DNA from: Firmicutes bacterium CAG:341
GTDB taxonomy: Bacteria > Bacillota > Clostridia > Oscillospirales > Acutalibacteraceae
Reading direction: 5' to 3'
Assembly: GCA_000434995.1 (NCBI GenBank)
Contig: FR895327.1
Coordinates: forward strand, 103,779 to 135,682
Length of the DNA: 31,904 nucleotides
How positions within the stretch are numbered: the stretch's first letter is position 1; every line of letters begins with the position of its first letter. The position numbers and the translations under genes are program-made. Below the pieces are notes generated by a model that saw only the letters and a program-made list of their open reading frames with translations, was not told the DNA's origin and did no database searches. This document shows, in pieces, positions 25,406 through 31,904 of this stretch.

Positions 25406-26530
25406 ATGAAAAAAATATTATCGCTTGCACTTGCAATAATTATGTGCATAACTTCCCTTTCCTTTGCAACTAGTGTTTTTGCCGCAGATTCATCAAACTG
25501 TGCAACCGTTTTATTAGACGGTATTGAAAACAACAGCCTTATTGATGATACCGCAAACGCAATCAATGAATGCAGAACTGCATCCGGTAAAACTGCAATT
25601 CAGCTTGATAATACGCTTTGTGAACAAGCAAAGCAGAGAGCAAAAGATGTATTTGTTTACTTTGATTCAGACGATAAATACTTACCAAACGGTGATTTGG
25701 TTTCATCATATCTTTCAAACGCTGTAATATCAGCAATTTATTATTTTTCAGGAACTCCTGATTACAATACAATCAAAACAACAATTCAGTCTTACGCTTC
25801 ACATCCTGTCGGCCAGTATGTTAACAGTATCGGCATAGGCTTATTCACATTAAACGGCATTACTTCAATGTATGTAATTTACGGTACAAACAGCCAAAGC
25901 ACACCGTATAAAAACTTTACTGACGCAAATGTAAAAGCAAGTGTCAACACACTTACAAGCAATATCACATTAAGAGTTCAGCAAGAAATTGTATACGGTA
26001 AGAATTTTGCTCCGCTTACAACATACGCTTATTTTAACAAAGGTATTAACCCTAACGGTATTACTTTAAGCAATGACCAGGTAAGTTATATAAGCAGCAA
26101 TTCAAATATTGCTAAAATCAAAAACAGCGTTATTTATCCAAAGAGTAACGGTAGCTACAACTTAACCGTAACTCTTAATTCAAATCCTGCAGTAAGCGCA
26201 AGCGAAGGCTATGTAATTTCAGGCCTTTCAAAGCCAAAAGCAACTCTTTCTTCAGTAAAAAGTAAAAAGAAAAAGCAAATTACTGTAAGCTGGAAAAACA
26301 ACATCAAGAATGTTACAGGCTATGAAATTCAGTATTCTACTTCAAAGAAGTTTACTAAAAAGACAACAAAAACCATTACAACAAAAGGTAACAAAGCAAA
26401 GTCTAAAACAATTTCAAAGCTTAAAAGAAAGAAAACATATTATGTACGAATTCGTGCATATCAAAATCAGTCACAGGGCGAAAAGTTCTATGGCAGCTAT
26501 TCAAAAACTTTAAAAGTTAAAGTTAAATAA
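25406..26530 (+). CDS. Secreted CAP-like protein with fibronectin type III domain
   Basis: A 374-residue exported protein. A signal peptide of 26 residues ends ...SVFA. The following region (about 45-170) resembles a CAP/SCP domain: INECRTASGKTAIQLDNTLCEQAKQRAKDV matches the usual N-E-x-R...LDxxLCxxAxxRA opening, and VNSIGIGLF...MYVIYGT matches the closing strands. The histidine of the usual SHTRPDG segment is replaced (FDSDDKYLPNG) and the usual PGH is SHPVGQ, so any metal site is probably lost. A short Ig-like stretch (200-265) and an FnIII-type domain (275-374, ending in the KxKKTYYVRIRAY pattern) with a very Lys-rich surface follow. No sortase motif. Function unknown; adhesion or wall binding is plausible. 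Confidence 0.8.
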   Translation: MKKILSLALAIIMCITSLSFATSVFAADSSNCATVLLDGIENNSLIDDTANAINECRTASGKTAIQLDNTLCEQAKQRAKDVFVYFDSDDKYLPNGDLVSSYLSNAVISAIYYFSGTPDYNTIKTTIQSYASHPVGQYVNSIGIGLFTLNGITSMYVIYGTNSQSTPYKNFTDANVKASVNTLTSNITLRVQQEIVYGKNFAPLTTYAYFNKGINPNGITLSNDQVSYISSNSNIAKIKNSVIYPKSNGSYNLTVTLNSNPAVSASEGYVISGLSKPKATLSSVKSKKKKQITVSWKNNIKNVTGYEIQYSTSKKFTKKTTKTITTKGNKAKSKTISKLKRKKTYYVRIRAYQNQSQGEKFYGSYSKTLKVKVK

Positions 26531-26545
26531 TTTAATAACTATAAA

Positions 26546-26577
26546 AAATGGCACTTCACAAATGTGAAGTGCCATTT
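26546..26577. terminator. Strong terminator between converging genes
   Basis: A perfect 14-bp stem (AAATGGCACTTCAC / GTGAAGTGCCATTT) with a 4-nt loop. On the minus strand a run of T follows, giving a good intrinsic terminator for the metal-ATPase transcript. On the plus strand the tail is weaker but may also stop the CAP-gene transcript. Confidence 0.9.
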
Positions 26578-26613
26578 ATGTTGTTTATTTCATCCTTTAT
26601 AACATTTAGTAAT

Positions 26614-28488
26614 TCACTTTAGTTTCAATGCACGGATTGCATTTAATACCGCAAGAACCATTACACCCACATCGGCAAAAATTGCTATCCACATATTTGC
26701 TATACCAAGCGCACCTAACACAAGGCAAACAGCCTTAACTATAAGCGCAAACCAAATATTTTCTTTTACAATTTTTAGTGTATGAACAGAAATTTTGCGT
26801 GCAAGAGCTATTTTTGACGGGTCATCATCCATTAAAACAATATCAGCCGCTTCAATAGCCGCATCAGAACCGAGTGCGCCCATAGCAATACCAATATCTG
26901 CACGGGATAATACCGGCGCATCGTTTATACCGTCGCCTACAAAAGCAAGCTTCTTTTTAGGTGATTTTTCACCAAGCAATTTTTCAACCCATTCAACTTT
27001 ATCGGCAGGAAGAAGTTCTGCGTGGTATTCATCAAGGCCAAGATTTTCGGCAACTCTTTTAGCTGTTTCTTTTGAATCGCCTGTAAGCATAACAGTTTTA
27101 TCAATACCGCTCTTTTTAAGGTTTGAAATAGCTTTTTTTGAATTATCCTTAACCACATCGGATATTACAATGCAGCCGGCATATACGCCGTCACAGGAAA
27201 CATAAACCACAGTTTCCTCGTTATGTTCGGCGTCAACTGCAATATTTTCTTTATGCATAAGTTTAATATTACCGGCATAAACTTTATGCCCGTTAACAAC
27301 AGCAGATACACCGTGACCGGCAATTTCTTCAATATCAGATACGCTGTCACGCTTAATTTCTTTGCCAAAATACTTTTTAAGGCTGATACTTATAGGGTGG
27401 TTTGACGCACTTTCAGCATATGACGCAAGGCCTATAATTGTGCTTTCGTCAAATCCATTTGCAGGATAAATACCTGTTACTTCAAACACACCTTTAGTAA
27501 GTGTACCTGTTTTATCAAAAACAATATACTGTGTATCCGAAAGGGCTTCAAGATAATTTGAACCTTTTACAAGTACACCATTGGCAGATGCACAGCCGAT
27601 ACCTGCAAAAAAGCTCAAAGGAATAGAGATTACAAGCGCACACGGGCAACTGATTACAAGGAAAGTAAGCGCACGGGTAATCCAATCACCCCACATTGCA
27701 CTTTCACCCATAATCATTCTGACAATCGGCGGTAAAACAGCAAGAACAAGGGCGCCGCCGCAAACAGCAGGAGTATAATATCTTGCAAATTTAGTGATAA
27801 AGTTTTCACTCTTTGATTTTTTCATACTTGAATTTTCAACAAGGTCAAGTATTTTAGAAACAGTTGAATCACCGAATTCTTTTGATGTTTTAATTCTTAA
27901 TACACCTGTAAGGTTAATGCAGCCGCTGATTATTTCATCACCGCTTTTAACCGAACGCGGCACGCTTTCGCCTGTTAATGCGCTTGTGTTCAGCGTTGAT
28001 TCACCGCTTACTACTACACCGTCAATCGGCACTTTTTCACCCGGGTTAACTATAATATCCGTTCCGATTTCGACATCGTCAGGGTCAACCTTTTCAAGCT
28101 TACCATCAACTTCAACATTTGCATAATCAGGGCGAATATCCATAAGTGATGTTATATTTCTTCTGCTCTTGCCCACCGCAACACTTTGAAAAAGTTCGCC
28201 GATTTGGTAAAAGAGCATTACTGCTGCACCTTCGGCAAAATCACCGAGTGCAACCGCGCCGATAGTTGCAACAGCCATAAGGAAATTTTCATCAAAAACC
28301 TGGCCTTTTGCAATACCTTTAATTGCCTTTTTCAAAATATCATAGCCGATAATTAAATATGGAACGAGAAACAGTACAAATTCCACCCATTTATTAAGTT
28401 GAACCAATTTTGATGTTATCATCAAAGCCACAAGCAAAACGGAAGAAATTATTATTCTTATAAGAACCTTTTTCTGCTTTTTACTCAT
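26614..28488 (-). CDS. Heavy-metal translocating P-type ATPase (P1B-2, Zn/Cd/Pb type)
   Basis: A 624-residue metal-efflux ATPase of the CadA/ZntA class. Motifs: TGES of the actuator domain (about 172-175), the intramembrane ion site SCPCAL (CPC about 281-283), DKTGTLTKG with the phosphorylated Asp325, the SxHP motif SNHPIS, and GDGINDAP. The last two helices carry the Lys of WFALIVKAVC and the Asp of IFADVGVMV, which mark the Zn/Cd/Pb subgroup rather than copper pumps. There is no N-terminal HMA domain; that domain is the separate gene immediately upstream. ATG at 28488 follows GGGGTGG; the open frame begins at 28503. Expression is probably metal-induced through the operators at 28756-28811. 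Confidence 0.94.
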   Translation of the reverse strand: MSKKQKKVLIRIIISSVLLVALMITSKLVQLNKWVEFVLFLVPYLIIGYDILKKAIKGIAKGQVFDENFLMAVATIGAVALGDFAEGAAVMLFYQIGELFQSVAVGKSRRNITSLMDIRPDYANVEVDGKLEKVDPDDVEIGTDIIVNPGEKVPIDGVVVSGESTLNTSALTGESVPRSVKSGDEIISGCINLTGVLRIKTSKEFGDSTVSKILDLVENSSMKKSKSENFITKFARYYTPAVCGGALVLAVLPPIVRMIMGESAMWGDWITRALTFLVISCPCALVISIPLSFFAGIGCASANGVLVKGSNYLEALSDTQYIVFDKTGTLTKGVFEVTGIYPANGFDESTIIGLASYAESASNHPISISLKKYFGKEIKRDSVSDIEEIAGHGVSAVVNGHKVYAGNIKLMHKENIAVDAEHNEETVVYVSCDGVYAGCIVISDVVKDNSKKAISNLKKSGIDKTVMLTGDSKETAKRVAENLGLDEYHAELLPADKVEWVEKLLGEKSPKKKLAFVGDGINDAPVLSRADIGIAMGALGSDAAIEAADIVLMDDDPSKIALARKISVHTLKIVKENIWFALIVKAVCLVLGALGIANMWIAIFADVGVMVLAVLNAIRALKLK

Positions 28489-28503
28489 ATTACCACCCCA
28501 CAT

Positions 28504-28722
28504 TTAAAAGAAAATATCACAATCATCTTCAACTTTACGGCAGTTTTTAAGCACCTGCTTCATAACAGTCTTTTCATCTGCTTCGTCTTCAAACTCAACT
28601 TTCATTTTTTGAGTCATAAAAGAAACTGTTGCATTCGCAACGCCGGTAGTTTTATTTGCCATATCCTCCATCTTTGCTGCACAGTTTGCGCAATCCACTT
28701 CAATACCATAAGTCTTTTTCAT
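28504..28722 (-). CDS. Small HMA-domain metal-binding protein
   Basis: A 72-residue free-standing heavy-metal-associated domain. The metal site is DCANCAAKME (CxxC at about 11-14) in the usual loop after strand 1, and the second helix/strand pattern is complete. A C-terminal acidic-cysteine tail (CRKVEDDCDIFF) adds two cysteines, a feature often linked with Zn/Cd rather than Cu. The stop codon abuts the first possible ATG of the ATPase gene, so translation is coupled. It most likely delivers or buffers metal for the ATPase that lacks its own N-terminal HMA domain. Confidence 0.92.
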   Translation of the reverse strand: MKKTYGIEVDCANCAAKMEDMANKTTGVANATVSFMTQKMKVEFEDEADEKTVMKQVLKNCRKVEDDCDIFF

Positions 28723-28755
28723 ATTATCATATCCTTTCGGTTAATCTTCATTACA

Positions 28756-28775
28756 GTTGAACGACTGCTCAACTG
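28756..28775. promoter_or_regulatory. ArsR/SmtB-type operator, copy 1
   Basis: GTTGAACGACTGCTCAACTG, an imperfect inverted repeat (TTGA...TCAA). It lies just downstream of the predicted transcription start of the metal-efflux operon and closely matches copy 2, 36 bp away. Confidence 0.68.
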
Positions 28776-28785
28776 TTCTATCTGT

Positions 28786-28815
28786 ATTATAGTTGAACAA
28801 CTATTCAATTGTCAA
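28786..28815 (-). promoter_or_regulatory. Promoter of the HMA protein-metal ATPase operon
   Basis: On the minus strand a perfect TTGACA (28810-28815) and a perfect TATAAT (28786-28791) are separated by 18 bp. The 18-bp spacer is filled by operator copy 2, so repressor binding would directly occlude or distort the promoter. Confidence 0.85.
28792..28811. promoter_or_regulatory. ArsR/SmtB-type operator, copy 2
   Basis: GTTGAACAACTATTCAATTG contains TGAAC-N4-ATTCA, the arrangement known for SmtB/CadC-type metal sensor operators. It occupies the spacer between -35 and -10 of the efflux promoter. The regulator itself is not encoded in the window. Confidence 0.75.
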
Positions 28816-28865
28816 GTGTTTTTTCAATATTTTATGATGATTTTTACAAAAAGATACAAACATAT

Positions 28866-28913
28866 AAAAAACGTCATAGCAAAAGCTCCAATTAAAGAAG
28901 CAATTGCTATGAC
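28866..28913 (-). terminator. Intrinsic terminator of the ABC permease transcript
   Basis: Arms GTCATAGCAA (28873-28882) and TTGCTATGAC (28904-28913) form a perfect 10-bp stem with a 21-nt loop. On the minus strand a run of six T follows. It lies 7 nt after the permease stop codon. Confidence 0.82.
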
Positions 28914-28920
28914 TTTGATA

Positions 28921-31650
28921 TTATAATGTTTGATTTTTAAGAGCTTCACCAAGCTGTGTCTTTTTAATTTTAATAAGCATCATAATTGATACAAGAGTAT
29001 AACTTATTACACCTAAAACAAACATTGTAATATAACAATTATTTGAAATTATATAAGGAATATACCCCGTCATTTGAGTATACAGATATGACTTAAAGCA
29101 CCAGCGAAGAAGCAATGATATAATCGGTATTGATAATGCAAGTGACAGCACAACTACAATAGAAGTTATGACTATATACAGCTTTCCTATTTCTATATCA
29201 GAAAATCCTAAAATCTTCGTCATAGAAACAGATTTGCTGTTTTTCTCAATAATCTGCTTTGTTAAAATATACATAATAAGCAGGAATATCAATACACCAA
29301 GGCCTTTGAACACCTTAACAAATTCGCTCATAGAAACCTGCATTTGAGTAACTACTTTAGTTAAATCTTTTTCGGTGATAACGGTTGCAATATCATCCGG
29401 GTTTAAATCATTTAATTTTTCATTGCTGAAATAGCCGGTAAAATAATCACTGCTTTCATTAAATGTTTTTAAATAATCTGCCCTATTCATAAACACAGTT
29501 ATTCCGGCGTCGTACTTATATGTACCTGAAACCTTAAATGTATATGTTTTATCCTTATACTCTTCTTTAAGCGTTACTTCATCTCCTCTTGAAATTCCAA
29601 ACTTATCAGCCATTGCGCTTGACACAAGCACTTCACCTGTCGGTATTGAAGAAGTGATAAATTCACTTCGATTAGAAACGCCGTAAATACTTACATCATC
29701 ATTCATAAACTTTTTATCAGTTGTTTGTAGTGAAGTCAGGCAGAACTTTTCTGCTTTGGTATTTTCAGTATCTTTTTCATTTATCATTATATACTGATAT
29801 TTAGATATTTGGCTTTGCTTAACAACATTTGAATAGTCATCAAGCAATGGGGCGAACATTGAGCCGAATACTACCAGCGTGCCTGCAAGGATAATACCAA
29901 AAAACATTGTAAGATATGACGGAATGTTTTGGAACAAAATACGAAGCCTGAATTTTGAAAAGAAAGACATTTTCTTCGGCAATTTTATAATATTCTTTTG
30001 ACCGCTTTGTTTTAATTGACCGCGAATAAAATTAAGCGGACTGATTTTAAGTTTCTTTGAAAGCACCAAGAAATTGATTATAAGTGTAAGAACAAACGGA
30101 ACTATTGTGGTTTCCAAAAACGCCTGCATATTCCATAAGGTTTTATAAGTTGTTAAAGAATAATTTGAATAATACACACCCACAAAAGCTTTTTGAAATG
30201 CGGTATATCCCAAAATATTGCCTACAATTGCACCTATAATTGTTACAACAGTAGGCAAAAACATATAATGCCTGATAAGCTGCGCTTTCGAATATCCCAT
30301 TGCACGAAGTGTGCCTATTGCATTAGCTTCCTTTGTAATGGTATTTGATGTAGTAACAGAAAACAGGAATGCTACAACTATCATAATCAAATAAATCATA
30401 AGCATTACGCTTGCTTTATCTGAGCCACCGTCTTCCTGCGCATATGTGATAGATTTATTAGTATATTTTGCACTGTAATCCTTAATAGTAATTATATTAC
30501 TGTCATTTATTTCAAAGTTATTTACAAGCTTTTTAACAGCTGATAAATCTTTATAAATCTGCGTACAATTATATAATTTCGCATCGCTCACAGCGTCAAC
30601 TATTTTGTATATTTCATTTAACGCATCATCAAAATCGGTTGATGAATTATCGGTTTTATAATCATCAAGATTTATTTTAGGTGCTGTATCAAAGGAATCA
30701 ACATCCCAATCGTCTTGATTTTTTTCAGCGTCTTCCAAAACATTTTTTAAATTATTATATTGCTTGGTTGTAATTCCGAGTTCCTTTGCCATTTTTGAAT
30801 CATTGCCTATACCTGCATTTCTTATAGCGGTAAAATACTTTGATTCTAACTCCTTTTCAGCAATTTCAAATTCACTTTTAAGCCTTTTTATATATGGCTT
30901 TGCATCATCGTAAAGTGCGTCCACTTGATTTTGAACTATCGGTTCATCATATTTTTTAATTATCTTTTCAAGTGATTTCATTAAACTTTCGCTTTTTGTA
31001 TTTTCGTCACTTTCATCAATTGTGGCTTTATTATATTTCCAAGCGTAATTTACTGTTTCGTGTGCAGAACTTACTGTATCGTATCCGCCATCAGTCATTA
31101 TTGCAACACCAAAACTTACTGCATCGAACATCATATCGGCATTACTTTTGAATAAAGCACTGTAATCAGGAAGTGCAACCATACCGCAAACAAGGTATTT
31201 TTTACCTCTTATTAAAACTTTATCGCCCACATTTATATTGTTATTTTTGGCAAAAGTTCTGTCAAGAGCAATCTGATTTTTTGCACTTGGCATTTCACCG
31301 CTCATAAGGCATACGGTATTTACTTCTTGCCTTTGCTTATATATACGCAAAGTTTTGCCGAGGTTATTTATATCTTCTTCCTTATAATTTAATTCAAACA
31401 GCTTTAAATCATTTTGCTTCTCAATTTCAGAGAGCATACTTTTATCAGGCTGAACATTGAAAGAAATATGTCCGTCTTCAATATTATATTTTGTTGCAAC
31501 ATCATCAAACATTGCCAAAACTGAATTATCGGCAACTAAAAAACCTGATGCAGCACCTATAAAAAACACAATAAATAGAAATATTGCGATATATTTGCCT
31601 GCATCGGATTTTAAATCGCGCTTAAATCTTTTATTCAAAGGATTTTGCAT
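28921..31650 (-). CDS. ABC transporter permease, FtsX/MacB-type with large extracytoplasmic domain
   Basis: A 909-residue membrane protein with two FtsX-type permease modules. One N-terminal helix (about 18-40) precedes an extracytoplasmic region of about 370 residues containing a charged coiled-coil-like stretch (about 255-310). Then come three helices (about 414-435, 465-490, 512-530) with the coupling segment EANAIGTLRAMGYSKAQLIRHY. The second module repeats this: a helix near 580-600, an outer domain, and three C-terminal helices with SVSMTKILGFSDIEIGKLY. Such proteins act mechanically rather than as classical importers, exporting or remodelling envelope lipids, peptides or antibiotics. 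ATG at 31650 lies 7 nt after AAGGAG, 11 nt after the ATPase gene. The substrate is not evident, and no bacitracin-type two-component pair is next to it. Confidence 0.9.
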   Translation of the reverse strand: MQNPLNKRFKRDLKSDAGKYIAIFLFIVFFIGAASGFLVADNSVLAMFDDVATKYNIEDGHISFNVQPDKSMLSEIEKQNDLKLFELNYKEEDINNLGKTLRIYKQRQEVNTVCLMSGEMPSAKNQIALDRTFAKNNNINVGDKVLIRGKKYLVCGMVALPDYSALFKSNADMMFDAVSFGVAIMTDGGYDTVSSAHETVNYAWKYNKATIDESDENTKSESLMKSLEKIIKKYDEPIVQNQVDALYDDAKPYIKRLKSEFEIAEKELESKYFTAIRNAGIGNDSKMAKELGITTKQYNNLKNVLEDAEKNQDDWDVDSFDTAPKINLDDYKTDNSSTDFDDALNEIYKIVDAVSDAKLYNCTQIYKDLSAVKKLVNNFEINDSNIITIKDYSAKYTNKSITYAQEDGGSDKASVMLMIYLIMIVVAFLFSVTTSNTITKEANAIGTLRAMGYSKAQLIRHYMFLPTVVTIIGAIVGNILGYTAFQKAFVGVYYSNYSLTTYKTLWNMQAFLETTIVPFVLTLIINFLVLSKKLKISPLNFIRGQLKQSGQKNIIKLPKKMSFFSKFRLRILFQNIPSYLTMFFGIILAGTLVVFGSMFAPLLDDYSNVVKQSQISKYQYIMINEKDTENTKAEKFCLTSLQTTDKKFMNDDVSIYGVSNRSEFITSSIPTGEVLVSSAMADKFGISRGDEVTLKEEYKDKTYTFKVSGTYKYDAGITVFMNRADYLKTFNESSDYFTGYFSNEKLNDLNPDDIATVITEKDLTKVVTQMQVSMSEFVKVFKGLGVLIFLLIMYILTKQIIEKNSKSVSMTKILGFSDIEIGKLYIVITSIVVVLSLALSIPIISLLLRWCFKSYLYTQMTGYIPYIISNNCYITMFVLGVISYTLVSIMMLIKIKKTQLGEALKNQTL

Positions 31651-31661
31651 TTTTATACTCC

Positions 31662-31904
31662 TTACCATTCAAGATCTTTTGCAGTCACTTTGTTTTCGTT
31701 TACATAATTTTTGCGAATTTCGCCGTCGTGAAGAGTGAAAACTCTATCTGCCATATTTTTAATAGCATCGTTATGCGTAACCATAATAACCGTATTACCG
31801 TACTTTTGATTTATGTCTTCAAGAAGTTTTAATATTTCCTTTGATGTGTTGTAATCAAGTGCGCCCGTAGGTTCATCACAAAGAAGAATATCCGGATTTT
31901 TAAC
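31662..31904 (-). CDS. ABC transporter ATP-binding protein (C-terminal part, cut by window end)
   Basis: The last 80 residues of an ABC ATPase, continuing beyond the window. Visible are Walker B and D-loop (ILLCDEPTGALD), the H-loop histidine in VIMVTHNDAIK, and the end GEIRKNYVNENKVTAKDLEW before the stop. This matches LolD/MacB-type ATPases that pair with FtsX permeases, and the permease follows after 11 nt. The Walker A and signature motifs lie outside. Confidence 0.93.
   Translation of the reverse strand, partial: VKNPDILLCDEPTGALDYNTSKEILKLLEDINQKYGNTVIMVTHNDAIKNMADRVFTLHDGEIRKNYVNENKVTAKDLEW

Noticed and set aside
1..31904. CRISPR arrays, tRNA or rRNA genes, insertion sequences, prophage or toxin-antitoxin genes
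   Set aside because: No spaced direct repeats, cloverleaf-like segments, transposase or integrase motifs were seen in any gap or frame.

Overview
The window is AT-rich chromosomal DNA from an anaerobic, low-GC Firmicute, most likely a gut clostridium of the Ruminococcaceae/Oscillospirales type. This rests on the dense AGGAGG-type ribosome binding sites, the spore-lineage gene gerW, the Clostridia-style cluster DUF1385-prmC-M50 protease-scpA-scpB-DUF2953-gerW, and secreted BspA-like and CAP/FnIII proteins. I see no tRNA, rRNA, CRISPR array, insertion sequence or prophage gene, and every gap between genes is shorter than about 230 bases.

Region 1 (1-5540) is a small catabolic locus. A tandem-duplicated class II aldolase and a class III (GSAM-like) aminotransferase form a leftward operon. 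A TetR regulator is divergent from it, followed by an FGGY sugar kinase with its own promoter. Two 16-bp palindromes lie just downstream of the leftward promoter, and a separate 9-bp-arm palindrome covers the -10 of the kinase promoter. The substrate is not evident, and this is the best candidate here for an undescribed pathway.

Region 2 (5538-16207) is a leftward run of twelve tightly packed genes with no internal terminator visible: VCBS-repeat lipoprotein, OmpR-type response regulator, HAMP histidine kinase, DUF1385 membrane protein, prmC, M50 protease, scpA, scpB, DUF2953 protein, gerW, D-Ala-D-Ala carboxypeptidase, rluB. It joins envelope signalling, chromosome segregation, cell-wall/spore functions and translation. 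The grouping of scpAB, a dac gene, rluB and a two-component pair resembles the B. subtilis scpAB-dacB-spmAB-rluB-resABCDE neighbourhood.

Region 3 (16169-23267) is leftward uvrB-uvrA, then a DUF2804 protein and a secreted leucine-rich-repeat protein, ending at a strong terminator. Region 4 (23268-26577) is rightward: upp and a uracil permease (uracil uptake and salvage), a terminator, then a secreted CAP-like/FnIII protein.

Region 5 (26546-28815) is a leftward metal-efflux operon: a 72-residue HMA metallochaperone followed by a P1B-2 (Zn/Cd/Pb-type) ATPase that lacks its own HMA domain. Its promoter carries two ArsR/SmtB-type operators, but no ArsR gene lies in the window. Region 6 (28866-31904) is an ABC export system: a large FtsX/MacB-type permease and the C-terminal end of its ATP-binding partner, cut by the window edge.
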